In this document: positions 27,211-35,651 of the stretch, piece after piece | Position numbering within the stretch: position 1 is the first letter of the stretch | Layout of the letters: every line of letters begins with the position of its first letter | Assembly (NCBI GenBank): GCA_902635845.1 | Contig: CACPPK010000004.1 | Coordinates: forward strand, 1-64,000 | DNA length: 64,000 bases | Direction: 5' to 3' | From: an uncultured Pelagibacteraceae bacterium | GTDB taxonomy: Bacteria; Pseudomonadota; Alphaproteobacteria; Pelagibacterales; Pelagibacteraceae | Position numbers and translations under genes: made by a program | The notes under the pieces: model-generated | Seen by the model: only the letters and a program-made list of their open reading frames with translations | Database searches by the model: none | Told to the model about the DNA's origin: nothing

Positions 27211-28676
27211 ACCAACTTGAATTAGAGCGATATCTTTGGGGAGCAGCGGTGCAATTAAGGGGAAAAATTGATGCAGGTGATTATAAACAGTATATATTTC
27301 CTCTGATGTTTTACAAACGTATTTGTGATGTGTACGATGAAGAATTTCAAAATGCTTTAAATAAAAGTGATGGAGATCTTGATTATGCAAGTTTTGATGA
27401 AAATCATACGTTTCAAATACCCAAAAGTGCTCATTGGAACAAACTACGAGAAGTAACCGTGAATGTTGGAATAGCATTAAAAAAAGCTATGAATTTAATA
27501 GAAAAAGCAAATTACTCGACATTGACTGGAATTTTTGGTGATGCATCTTGGTCTAATAAAAGCAGACTTTCAGATGAATTATTAATTAATCTTATTGAAC
27601 ATTATTCTAAATATAAACTTAATTTATCAAATGTGACTGATGATGCACTTGGAAATGCATATGAATATTTGATTAAAAAATTTGCAGATGATAGTGGTCA
27701 TACAGCAGCAGAATTTTATACTAATAGAACCGTGGTCGCTTTAATGACTGAAATTATGGATCCTAAATCTAATGAAACTATTTACGATCCAACGTGTGGC
27801 TCTGGTGGATTATTACTAAATTGCACCTTGCATTTAAAAAAACAAAAAAAAGAGCACAGAACAATAAAATTATATGGACAAGAAATAAACTTGATCACTT
27901 CATCTATTGCACGAATCAACATGTTTGTTCATGGAATAGAGGAGTTTAAAATTATAAGAGGTGATACATTAGCAAACCCAGCATTTATTAATAAAGATAA
28001 GTTAAAAAAGTTCGATGTAATTTTGGCAAATCCTCCGTATTCAATAAAATCCTGGAATCAAAAAAATTTCGAAAGAGATCCATACGGAAGAAATATATGG
28101 GGAACACCTCCAAAAAAATGTGCGGATTATGCTTTTCAGCAACACATACAAAAAAGTTTGAGTAACAAAAATGGTCGTTCAATATGTTTGTGGCCTCAGG
28201 GAATTCAGTTTAGGGATTCAGAAATAAAAATTCGTAAAAATATGATTAAAAGTGATGTTGTAGAGTGTGTAATAAATTTAGGTCCAAATTTATTTTATAA
28301 TTCATCTATGGACTCTTGTTTATTAATTACTAATAACAACAAATCAAAAAAAAGAAAAAATAAGATTATATTTATTGATGCCAGTGATCAAATAAGAAAA
28401 GAGACAAATATGAGTTATTTAGACCCTGAACATATAAAAAAAATTCACGAGGCATATTTACAATTCAAAGATAAAGATAACTTTTGTGCAGTTATTGACA
28501 CTAAAGAAATATTAAAAGACAAAGATGCAAGATTAAGTGTACCATTATTTGTGAAAAAGAAAAGTTTTGTAGAAGAAGATATAGATATATCAATTAACAA
28601 TTTTTTTTTAAACCGTAAAATATTTCAAAAGTCTATGAATAATCTTTTTAAAATTTTATCTCCAACAAAAAAATGA
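27207..28676 (+). CDS. hsdM: Type I restriction-modification methylase HsdM, NPPY type (M2)
   Basis: 489 residues, clearly paralogous to the preceding methylase along its length (for example FPLMFYKRICDVYDEEF against FPLLFFKRISDVYDEEY). Motif I is DPTCGSGGL at about 194-201. Motif IV is NPPY at 275-278. In the described M1M2S class of type I enzymes the NPPY subunit makes N4-methylcytosine. Both methylases keep all visible catalytic residues, so neither looks like a decaying copy. ATGA overlaps on both sides. Confidence 0.93.
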   Translation: MNQLELERYLWGAAVQLRGKIDAGDYKQYIFPLMFYKRICDVYDEEFQNALNKSDGDLDYASFDENHTFQIPKSAHWNKLREVTVNVGIALKKAMNLIEKANYSTLTGIFGDASWSNKSRLSDELLINLIEHYSKYKLNLSNVTDDALGNAYEYLIKKFADDSGHTAAEFYTNRTVVALMTEIMDPKSNETIYDPTCGSGGLLLNCTLHLKKQKKEHRTIKLYGQEINLITSSIARINMFVHGIEEFKIIRGDTLANPAFINKDKLKKFDVILANPPYSIKSWNQKNFERDPYGRNIWGTPPKKCADYAFQQHIQKSLSNKNGRSICLWPQGIQFRDSEIKIRKNMIKSDVVECVINLGPNLFYNSSMDSCLLITNNNKSKKRKNKIIFIDASDQIRKETNMSYLDPEHIKKIHEAYLQFKDKDNFCAVIDTKEILKDKDARLSVPLFVKKKSFVEEDIDISINNFFLNRKIFQKSMNNLFKILSPTKK

Positions 28677-29803
28677 TAGAAATTTCAACTTTCGATATAA
28701 ATAAATCAAATTGGAAATTGATAAAATTAAAAGATATCGCTTTTGAAATTTCTGATAGATTAGATAATCCAAATAAATCTATTTATGACAAATTTGTTGG
28801 ATTAGAAAATTTTATATCGGGAGATATTAAAATTAATTCTTGGCAATCAACAAAAGATCTGGTTTCAAGTGCAAAAGTATTCCAAAAAGGAGATGTTTTA
28901 TTTGCTAGAAGAAATGTTTACCTAAAAAGAGCATCTCTAGTAAATTTTGATGGGTGTTGCTCAGGTGATGCGTTTGTACTTAGAGAAAATGAGAAATTAA
29001 TTATAAATGGATTTTTAGTGTTTATTCTTAATTCGGACCAATTATGGGATTTTGCTACTGCTAATGCAGCTGGAACTATGTCTAAAAGAGTAAAATGGAG
29101 AGATTTAAAAGAATATCAATTTTTATTACCAGATAAACCAACTCAAAAAAAAATTTATAATTTATTAAATAAATTTAATGAATTGAAAGAAAATTATAAT
29201 TTAATTCAAAATAATTTACGTAATTTTTTACATTCTTATATAAATGAATTATTTCACACAAATAAAGAAAGAATAAAAATAAGCGATTGTATAATAAAAA
29301 CAGAAGATAGCAGCAAAGTTGCTGAGGGATTATCTCCTTATATAGAAATAGGAGATGTAGACCTCTTTGATAAATCTCTTAAGATAAAAAATAAAAAATC
29401 AGTAAAAGGCTCATTATTAGTAAAGAAAAACTCAATTTTAGTATCTACAGTAAGACCTAGTAGAGGTGCTATTATTAAACTTTCTGAGGATAGAATTGTA
29501 TCTTCAGCATTTGCAATTCTTCAAGCTCATTTAAAGGTAGTAACTAGTGATTTTTTATTTCATTGTTTGGCATGGAATAACTCGTTTTTAAATTTTACGA
29601 GTAGGTTTGCTACTGGCACAACTTACCCAACAATCACTGATGAAGACATAAAAAAATTTAAAATTCCATTATTAAAAATTTCTGATCAAAATATTGAATG
29701 CAAAAAACTTAACGAAGTTTATAACCAACTGAAAATTTGTAAAAAAAGTTTGAATGAAATTGTTTTGTTAAATAAAAAAATAATTTATAATTTTTTTAAA
29801 TGA
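28673..29803 (+). CDS. hsdS: Type I restriction-modification specificity subunit HsdS
   Basis: 376 residues, with two target-recognition domains: the first at about 10-165 (WKLIKLKDIAFEISDR, then FQKGDVLFARRNVYLKRASL), the second at about 200-360 (EGLSPYIEIGDVDLFDKS, LVKKNSILVSTVRPSRGAI, TGTTYPTITDEDIKKFKIP). Helical spacers follow each, e.g. PTQKKIYNLLNKFNELKEN. It sets the bipartite DNA target and binds the methylases. The two halves are quite different from each other, as expected if they contact different methylases. Confidence 0.92.
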   Translation: MIEISTFDINKSNWKLIKLKDIAFEISDRLDNPNKSIYDKFVGLENFISGDIKINSWQSTKDLVSSAKVFQKGDVLFARRNVYLKRASLVNFDGCCSGDAFVLRENEKLIINGFLVFILNSDQLWDFATANAAGTMSKRVKWRDLKEYQFLLPDKPTQKKIYNLLNKFNELKENYNLIQNNLRNFLHSYINELFHTNKERIKISDCIIKTEDSSKVAEGLSPYIEIGDVDLFDKSLKIKNKKSVKGSLLVKKNSILVSTVRPSRGAIIKLSEDRIVSSAFAILQAHLKVVTSDFLFHCLAWNNSFLNFTSRFATGTTYPTITDEDIKKFKIPLLKISDQNIECKKLNEVYNQLKICKKSLNEIVLLNKKIIYNFFK

Positions 29804-32748
29804 TTTTTGATGAAATTAACAGTGTTGAAAATTTTATAATAAAAAATTTAAGTGGATTTAATTTAAATAATAAAAGATATGATCAAGATAGAAGCTCATA
29901 TAAATGGAATTATAGAAGCTCCAAAACAATTCATAGAGGTACAAAAGAAATATTTGATGAGAAAGAACTAAGGAGAGCTTTATTACGTCTTAACACTAAA
30001 ATAAAAGAAAAACCCCAATTAGCGGATGAAATAATACAAAAACTAAGAGATATATTGATTTCAGTTAATGTTGTTGGTCTTGTCAGAGCTAATGAAGAAT
30101 TTTTGGAATGGATTACAGGCGAAAAAACAATGCCGTTTGGGGAAAATAATGAATATATTCCGATACGAATAATTGATTTTAATGAAATTTCAAATAATAC
30201 TTTCGTAATAACCAATCAATTTCAAGTTCAAAATATTGAATTAAAAAAACCTGATTTAGTTTTATTCATTAATGGAATTCCCATTGTAGTTGGTGAAGCA
30301 AAAACACCTATAAGACCAGCAATAAGTTGGATAGATGGTGCATATGAGATTCACGATATATATGAAAGTTCTATTCCTCAGTTATTTGTACCAAATATAT
30401 TATCATTTGCTACTGAAGGAAAAGAACTTTTTTATGGAGCTGTAAGAAATTCATTACAATATTGGTCACCTTGGAGAATAAATGATAATGAAAATGATTT
30501 AGAAAAGAAACTAGGTCTTGGTGAAATTAAAGAGGAATTAATAGATTTATTAAGTCCTGAGAGACTTTTGGATATTCTTAAGAATTTTTCTTTATTTACT
30601 ACTAATAAAAAAAAACAAAGATCAAAAGTTATTTGCAGGTTTCAGCAATACGATGGTGCAAATAAAATTGTTGAAAGAGTGATTGAAGGTAAAGAAAAAA
30701 AAGGATTGATATGGCACTTTCAAGGATCAGGTAAATCATTACTAATGGTTTTTGCTGCACAAAAACTCAGAAAGCTTGCTAAACTAAAAAGTCCAACAGT
30801 TTTAGTTTTAGTAGATAGAACAGATTTAGATACTCAAATAAGTGGAACATTTAATTCAGCCGATATCCCAAATATTGAAACCACTGAAAATATAAAAGAA
30901 TTACAAAAAATGTTAGAACTAGATACTAGAAAAATAATAATTTCAATGATTCATAAATTTAAAGATGCTAAGCCAGATTTAAATTTAAGAGATAATATAA
31001 TTGTTTTAGTAGATGAAGCTCATCGTACCCAAGAAGGTGATCTTGGAAGACAGATGAGAGCTGCTTTACCGAATGCATTTTTATTTGGTCTTACTGGAAC
31101 ACCGGTTAATAAAGTAGACAAAAACACTTTTTGGGCATTTGGATCAAAAGAAGACAAAAGTGGTTATTTATCAAGATATTCTTTTGATCAATCTATAAGA
31201 GATAACGCAACTTTAAAATTACATTTTGAACCAAGGTTGATCGACCTTCATGTTGATCAAAAAGCACTAGATAAAGCAATGGAAGAGTTTAAAGAAAGTG
31301 CTGCACTTACCGATGATGAGGCAGATGCTTTAAATAAAAAATCAGCAAAAATGTCAGCATTTTTAAAATCCCCAGAGAGAGTAGCAAAAATTGTTGAAGA
31401 TATTGCAAAACATTTTAAAGAAAAAGTTCAGCCACACGAACTAAAAGCGATGATAGTTACTCCTGATAGGGAAGCATGTGTTCAATATAAAGAGGAATTA
31501 GATAAATACTTTAAAACAGAAGCAAGCAGAGTTGTGATTACCACTTCAGCTAATGATGATTTAGAATTTAAAAAAAAATGGGGAATCGATAAATCAGAGC
31601 AAGAAAAAATTGTTGATGAGTTTAATGATAAAGATTCTGATTTAAAATTTATTATTGTAACTGCTAAACTTCTAACTGGATTTGATGCTCCAATTCTTCA
31701 AACAATGTATTTAGATAAATCATTAAAGGAGCATACACTTATCCAGGCAATTTGTAGAACTAACAGGCCTTATCCTGGAAAAAATTTTGGATGTATTGTT
31801 GATTATTTTGGCGTTTTTGATGATATTGCAAAATCACTTAACTTTGATGAAAAAGAAGTCAATTCAATAATATCCAATCTTTCTGAATTAAGAGATAAAC
31901 TTAAACCAGCGATTGATGAAGCACTCAAACACTTTGAAGGAATTGATAGAGCTATGATAGGTTTTGAAGGCCTTGAGCAAGCTCAGCAAAAAATAAATAC
32001 AGATGAAAAAAAAGATGCTTTTGCACAAGATTACAAATATTTAGCGAATATTTGGGAGTCGCTTTCACCCGATAAAATTTTAAATTTATATAATGATGAT
32101 TATAAATGGCTAACTAACGTATATGATTCTGTAAGACCATCATCTGATAATACAGGCAAGCTTCTTTGGTTTACTTTTGGGGCTCAAACAACCTCCTTAA
32201 TTCATGAAAATGTTCATGCAGGAAATATTCACAAATTAGAGGAATTTGTATTAGATGGAAATGTAATTGAAGAAATTATTCAAAACCCTGATCCAAAAAA
32301 AATCAAAGAAGTTGAAAAAATATTAATTTCAAGATTTAAAAAACATACAAATGATCCAAAATTTAAAAATTTGAGCGAAAGATTAATTGAAATAAAAAAT
32401 AAGTTAGAAGAAGGATTAATTACATCAATTGAATTTGTAAAAGAATTGTGCAAATTAGCAAAAGAAACACTGAAGCTTGAAAAAGAATTACAAGAAAAAA
32501 CCCCTAAAGCAGCATTAACAGATCTTTTTTTAGAAATTAAAAATGATCAAACACCAGCAGTTGTAGAGAGAATTGTTACTGATATTGATGCAATAGTTAA
32601 AATAGTAAGATTTCCTAATTGGCAAAGTAGTAATGCAGGACAAAGGGAGGTACAAAAATCATTAAGACAAACTCTTCTAAAATATAAATTACATAAAGAT
32701 CAGGTGTTGTTTGAGAGAGCCTACGAATATATTAAAGAGTATTATTAG
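29800..32748 (+). CDS. hsdR: Type I restriction enzyme HsdR, nuclease-translocase subunit
   Basis: 982 residues. An N-terminal PD-(D/E)XK nuclease is seen with Asp152 in KPDLVLF and Glu166-Ala-Lys168 in VVGEAKTP. The SF2 translocase follows: Walker A GSGKS at about 309-313, DEAH box at 405-408 (VDEAHRTQEGD), LFGLTGTPV, and motif VI QAICRTNRPYPGK. The C-terminal helical part (about 720-982) is typical for binding the methylase core. It cuts unmodified DNA after translocation. Last gene of the four-gene operon. Confidence 0.95.
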   Translation: MIFDEINSVENFIIKNLSGFNLNNKRYDQDRSSYKWNYRSSKTIHRGTKEIFDEKELRRALLRLNTKIKEKPQLADEIIQKLRDILISVNVVGLVRANEEFLEWITGEKTMPFGENNEYIPIRIIDFNEISNNTFVITNQFQVQNIELKKPDLVLFINGIPIVVGEAKTPIRPAISWIDGAYEIHDIYESSIPQLFVPNILSFATEGKELFYGAVRNSLQYWSPWRINDNENDLEKKLGLGEIKEELIDLLSPERLLDILKNFSLFTTNKKKQRSKVICRFQQYDGANKIVERVIEGKEKKGLIWHFQGSGKSLLMVFAAQKLRKLAKLKSPTVLVLVDRTDLDTQISGTFNSADIPNIETTENIKELQKMLELDTRKIIISMIHKFKDAKPDLNLRDNIIVLVDEAHRTQEGDLGRQMRAALPNAFLFGLTGTPVNKVDKNTFWAFGSKEDKSGYLSRYSFDQSIRDNATLKLHFEPRLIDLHVDQKALDKAMEEFKESAALTDDEADALNKKSAKMSAFLKSPERVAKIVEDIAKHFKEKVQPHELKAMIVTPDREACVQYKEELDKYFKTEASRVVITTSANDDLEFKKKWGIDKSEQEKIVDEFNDKDSDLKFIIVTAKLLTGFDAPILQTMYLDKSLKEHTLIQAICRTNRPYPGKNFGCIVDYFGVFDDIAKSLNFDEKEVNSIISNLSELRDKLKPAIDEALKHFEGIDRAMIGFEGLEQAQQKINTDEKKDAFAQDYKYLANIWESLSPDKILNLYNDDYKWLTNVYDSVRPSSDNTGKLLWFTFGAQTTSLIHENVHAGNIHKLEEFVLDGNVIEEIIQNPDPKKIKEVEKILISRFKKHTNDPKFKNLSERLIEIKNKLEEGLITSIEFVKELCKLAKETLKLEKELQEKTPKAALTDLFLEIKNDQTPAVVERIVTDIDAIVKIVRFPNWQSSNAGQREVQKSLRQTLLKYKLHKDQVLFERAYEYIKEYY

Positions 32749-32763
32749 ATAATTTTTGCATAG

Positions 32764-32793
32764 TTGAAATGTAGATGATCTTTGTGTTATAAT
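32764..32793 (+). promoter_or_regulatory. Sigma-70-type promoter after hsdR
   Basis: TTGAAA (32764-32769) and a perfect TATAAT (32788-32793) separated by 18 bases. No ORF starts downstream on this strand; transcription would run through a hairpin at 32818 and then antisense to the minus-strand gene at 32864-33250. That suggests a non-coding or antisense RNA. AT-rich DNA gives chance matches, so the call is moderate. Confidence 0.45.
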
Positions 32794-32817
32794 AGATTAT
32801 TCTATTTAAGAATATTT

Positions 32818-32875
32818 CATGGCATGTAGCCATGCGGCCTGAAATAAAGCCTTTTAGGTGAGCTTAATGGTAATT
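32818..32875 (+). ncRNA. Candidate structured RNA, hairpin region
   Basis: CATGGC (32818-32823) pairs with GCCATG (32829-32834) around a five-base loop. It is followed by GGCCTGAAATAAAGCC, in which GGC can pair with GCC, and by AGGTGAGCTT. The region is much richer in G and C than its surroundings and lies about 20 bases after a promoter-like site. No known riboswitch or RNA family is recognised. Confidence 0.35.
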
Positions 32876-33250
32876 CTGTTTCATTACTTCTCTTTCTCTA
32901 TCTCTATCAATTGTCTGCCAATCACCCTCTTCAAAAGGAATATCTTTTTCTTCTAAACATTTCTTCATTTTTTCAAGCCTATTTTGATGTCTTTCAAGAG
33001 ATTTTAAGTATACGTAGAGTTTCTTAAAAGTTGATTTATTTAACCATTTATTTTCTACTTCAATCCAATTTTCAAATTCCATACAATCTGGAGTGTTATA
33101 AATATATTCATGATATCTTATTTTTTTACCATCATCACTTAATGTATCTGACCAACTAAATATTTGATTATTTCCTTCATCAATAACTTGATGTGCAACA
33201 TAATAATCTGAAAGATCAATTGAATTAAATTCAAATTCTAGTTGTTTCAT
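32864..33250 (-). CDS. Unknown soluble protein, opposite strand
   Basis: About 128 residues from the ATG at 33250 (MKQLEFEFNSIDLSDYYVAH); an upstream in-frame ATG at 33295 would add a 15-residue, less likely leader. The protein is acidic in the middle, with aromatic residues (CMEFENWIEVENKWLNKSTF), and ends with a charged helix (RHQNRLEKMKKCLEEKDIP). It is one of only two genes in the 24.9-47.2 kb island on the minus strand. No family is recognised. Confidence 0.55.
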   Translation of the reverse strand: MKQLEFEFNSIDLSDYYVAHQVIDEGNNQIFSWSDTLSDDGKKIRYHEYIYNTPDCMEFENWIEVENKWLNKSTFKKLYVYLKSLERHQNRLEKMKKCLEEKDIPFEEGDWQTIDRDREREVMKQNYH

Positions 33251-33418
33251 ATTTAGAGTTGAAAAAGTATTCTTAAGAATAAAGAACCTTAACAATTATA
33301 AATTTAATAGTTGATGATGGCAATATTTTGTCATTTAAAAAAAAATCAAGATCTTTTTAAAAACATATTTCAGACTTAGTAGAGCCAAAGATTAATGATT
33401 TAAATAGAATCATGCATT

Positions 33419-33504
33419 GGATTCCACTCCTTTTTGCCCGTTTACGAATATTTTCATTATCTCCCTTGTTGCGTAAACCTCTCGATAAGCGAAGGGGTGG
33501 AACC
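33419..33504 (+). other. Long two-helix hairpin element upstream of a small gene
   Basis: Outer helix GGATTCCACTCCTT (33419-33432) against AAGGGGTGGAACC (33492-33504), with 12 Watson-Crick pairs, one G-U and one bulged A. Inner helix GTTTACG (33440-33446) against CGTAAAC (33472-33478) with a 25-base loop containing CTCCCTT. It lies 60 bases before the next gene. The remaining 33296-33418 gap shows no ORF. Likely a structured leader RNA or a small mobile-type inverted repeat. Confidence 0.5.
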
Positions 33505-33563
33505 ATTTCAAATTACAAATTACTAACTCATAAAAAATCAACCAACAGAAGGAGCCACAATTT

Positions 33564-33749
33564 ATGGAAATAGACCAGGTCTATAAATATTGCCACGTCT
33601 CTACATTTGTATCTTATGACAATTCCGATCCAGTTTATAAACAAACCTTTAGATTTAAAATCAATAACAGTACCCATCACAGTTTATTATTAGATAAAAT
33701 AGTCTCTCTATTAAAAAAAGAGGGAATTAAAGTGGAGCTCAAATCATGA
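33564..33749 (+). CDS. Small unknown protein
   Basis: 61 residues, soluble, starting MEIDQVYKYCHVSTFVSYDN and ending LLKKEGIKVELKS. A good ribosome-binding site (AAGGAG, about ten bases before ATG) supports it. Its stop overlaps the next gene's start by four bases. The structured element at 33419-33504 lies in its leader. Function unknown. Confidence 0.6.
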   Translation: MEIDQVYKYCHVSTFVSYDNSDPVYKQTFRFKINNSTHHSLLLDKIVSLLKKEGIKVELKS

Positions 33750-34309
33750 AAAGAGTTTTACTTATTATTTTATTACATTTATCTCTTTTTTTTCTTGTAT
33801 TTGCTTATCAAGCCCAAGCTTCTGAGGAAGAATGGAAAATAGACAGGTATGAAAGCCTTGTATTTGCAAGAGTTTATGGTGAGGTAATACATGGAGACAG
33901 TTTAAATTTTTTTATTAATTCCAAAGAAAACTGTGAAAAAGTTTGGCATAATTTTACATTTTACACATACGAACAGCCTGGAGATATAAAACAATTATTA
34001 CACAAAAATATACCAATAAAGATTAATAATGAAGAGGTAACGGCTTATGTTGATTATATTCAGCCATTTTTGATGGGTTATAGAGTATTGCTATCTTTAG
34101 GGTCTTTCCCAATTAAAGAATATATTTATAAATTAAACAATTTTTATATTGAGGAAAAAAGATTTGAGATTGAAATAATTGACGGCATTGACTTTAAAGC
34201 CAGTAAATATTTTGATATTAGAAATAATAGCTGGAAACTTGATAAACTTGTCCCTTCAGTATTAGAAGCTAATAAGCTTTGCAAAGAGATTTTTGATAAA
34301 AAATTATGA
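33746..34309 (+). CDS. Secreted or periplasmic unknown protein
   Basis: 187 residues. N-terminal signal peptide KRVLLIILLHLSLFFLVFAY followed by QAQASEEEW, a plausible cleavage site. The mature part mixes strands and helices with two Cys (NCEKVW, KLCKEI), which could form a disulfide. It is coupled on both sides by ATGA overlaps to two tiny genes, so the trio 33564-34506 is one operon. No family is recognised. Confidence 0.65.
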   Translation: MKRVLLIILLHLSLFFLVFAYQAQASEEEWKIDRYESLVFARVYGEVIHGDSLNFFINSKENCEKVWHNFTFYTYEQPGDIKQLLHKNIPIKINNEEVTAYVDYIQPFLMGYRVLLSLGSFPIKEYIYKLNNFYIEEKRFEIEIIDGIDFKASKYFDIRNNSWKLDKLVPSVLEANKLCKEIFDKKL

Positions 34310-34506
34310 TAAATGATTTTTTTAATTGGTGTGTATTGGTTCTAGAAATTATGGCTGAATATACCGGCATGTCTTATGAATTAATTAACATACTTATTTT
34401 TGTTATTTTGCAACCTTTATTGATTTTAATATTTTTCTACTTATGGCGAAAAGAATTACACAAAAATAGAGAAATTACAGATTTTTACGATTTTCATAAG
34501 AAATAA
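34306..34506 (+). CDS. Small membrane protein
   Basis: 66 residues with a single transmembrane helix (about 26-48, LINILIFVILQPLLILIFFYL) and a charged cytoplasmic tail LWRKELHKNREI. It is the last gene of the small three-gene operon with the secreted protein, suggesting a joint role at the envelope. Function unknown. Confidence 0.55.
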   Translation: MINDFFNWCVLVLEIMAEYTGMSYELINILIFVILQPLLILIFFYLWRKELHKNREITDFYDFHKK

Positions 34507-34552
34507 ATTATTTTAGATCATTATTCATTAGTCGGTGAAAAGCTTGTATTGA

Positions 34553-34566
34553 TTAAATCGATTTAA
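34553..34566. promoter_or_regulatory. Perfect 14-base palindrome before the exonuclease gene
   Basis: TTAAATCGATTTAA is fully self-complementary and sits 20 bases before the exonuclease start codon, in an 80-base gap that has no other ORF. A dimeric repressor site is a possible reading; the RHH-like protein at 37767 is one candidate ligand, without direct evidence. Confidence 0.4.
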
Positions 34567-34586
34567 ATAATAAATTACCGAGTTTT

Positions 34587-35294
34587 ATGAAATGGAACAA
34601 AAAATATAATTATCCGTCTTCAACTAGAAGTGTTCATCAAGGATTCAGACATTATGCTTTAAATAATCAGATGCTTCCATCTGTGACATCCATTATTGAG
34701 ATGACAAAAACAGACCAAGAAAAAGAATCTCTTGCTGCATGGAAATCACGAGTTGGTGAAGCGGAGTCGTCAGCTATTTCAAGGGAAGCTGCTAAAAGAG
34801 GAAGTGAGATGCATTCCAACATAGAACATTTTTTATTGGGTAAAGATAATTTAAATTTATTTGAAGATGAAAAGGAAAAATCAAAATCAAGAATGATGTC
34901 CGATCTTATAATAGAAGAAGGGCTTAGAGATAAACTTGAAGAAATTCATGGTGTTGAGTGTGTTCTTTATTATCCTGGACCAAAAGGATTTGCAGGATCA
35001 AGTGATTTAATTGGAATGTACTCAGGTGTACACAGTGTAATTGACTTCAAACAAAAAAATTCAATTATGAAAGAAAGTTACGATTCGTTACAAAATTATT
35101 ATACTCAATTGGGTGGTTATAGTTTAGCCCATAACAAAGTATATGGTTCAAATATTTCTCAGGGAGTTATTTTGTTAGCTACCACTGATCTAGTTTTTCA
35201 AATTTTTAGAATTAAAGATGAAAAACTTATAGAGTATCAAAACAAATTTCTTGAAAGAGTTGATCAATACTATGAACTCATTTCAAAGAAATAA
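34587..35294 (+). CDS. Phage-type PD-(D/E)XK exonuclease
   Basis: 235 residues. An N-terminal VTSIIEMTKTDQEKESLAAW and AKRGSEMHSNIEHFL resemble the exonucleases of marine podoviruses and myoviruses. The nuclease core has GSSDLIG (Asp) and VIDFKQK (Asp-x-Lys), then a QLGGYSLA helix. Such enzymes belong to the RecB/lambda-exonuclease-like or MGME1-like group. It lies in the small-gene patch and is probably of phage origin. Substrate and polarity are not known. Confidence 0.75.
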   Translation: MKWNKKYNYPSSTRSVHQGFRHYALNNQMLPSVTSIIEMTKTDQEKESLAAWKSRVGEAESSAISREAAKRGSEMHSNIEHFLLGKDNLNLFEDEKEKSKSRMMSDLIIEEGLRDKLEEIHGVECVLYYPGPKGFAGSSDLIGMYSGVHSVIDFKQKNSIMKESYDSLQNYYTQLGGYSLAHNKVYGSNISQGVILLATTDLVFQIFRIKDEKLIEYQNKFLERVDQYYELISKK

Positions 35295-35303
35295 ATTTCC
35301 CTG

Positions 35304-35567
35304 CTAAACTCTTTTAACAGGGAAATTGCCAGCTTTGATAAAAGCAATCATTTCGTTTTCATCAATAACTGTTGTACCAAATGCTTTAGCTTTTTTAGCT
35401 TTAGAAGTGTCTTTTCTAGAGCTGATTAAGTAATCAGTTCTGCTACTAACTCCACTCACAAATCTAGCATTTGTCTTATTGTGTATTTCTACTATTGCAT
35501 CTACTCTTTTGTACTTTTCTAACGCTCCAGTAATGCAGAATGTTGCTGTTGGTTGTTTATTTTTCAT
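35304..35567 (-). CDS. Stand-alone BRCT-domain protein
   Basis: About 87 residues from the ATG at 35567, preferred because it has AAAGGA six bases upstream. The whole protein is one BRCT domain: ATFCITGALEKYKR, ARFVSGVSSRTDYLIS and a closing ENEMIAFIKAGNFP. It resembles the C-terminal BRCT of NAD-dependent DNA ligase. A free BRCT domain is unusual in bacteria; it could bind DNA ends or the host ligase. It converges with the exonuclease gene (9-base gap). Confidence 0.78.
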   Translation of the reverse strand: MKNKQPTATFCITGALEKYKRVDAIVEIHNKTNARFVSGVSSRTDYLISSRKDTSKAKKAKAFGTTVIDENEMIAFIKAGNFPVKRV

Positions 35568-35651
35568 TTTTTTATCCTTTTGTTGTTTGTTCATGAGGGA
35601 AGTAAAACACGCTTTTTCTTTGATTTAGAGTCCAATAAAATCTAGGATAAA

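Noticed and set aside
25735-28676. Second hsdM as a decaying duplicate
   Set aside because: Both copies keep SAM-binding and catalytic motifs and full length, and the NPPF/NPPY split fits a two-subunit methylase.
32818-32875. SAM-II/SAM-V-like riboswitch reading of the hairpin region
   Set aside because: The AAAGCC and GGTGAG pieces recall such RNAs, but the conserved pseudoknot pairing cannot be drawn convincingly and no methionine-related gene follows.
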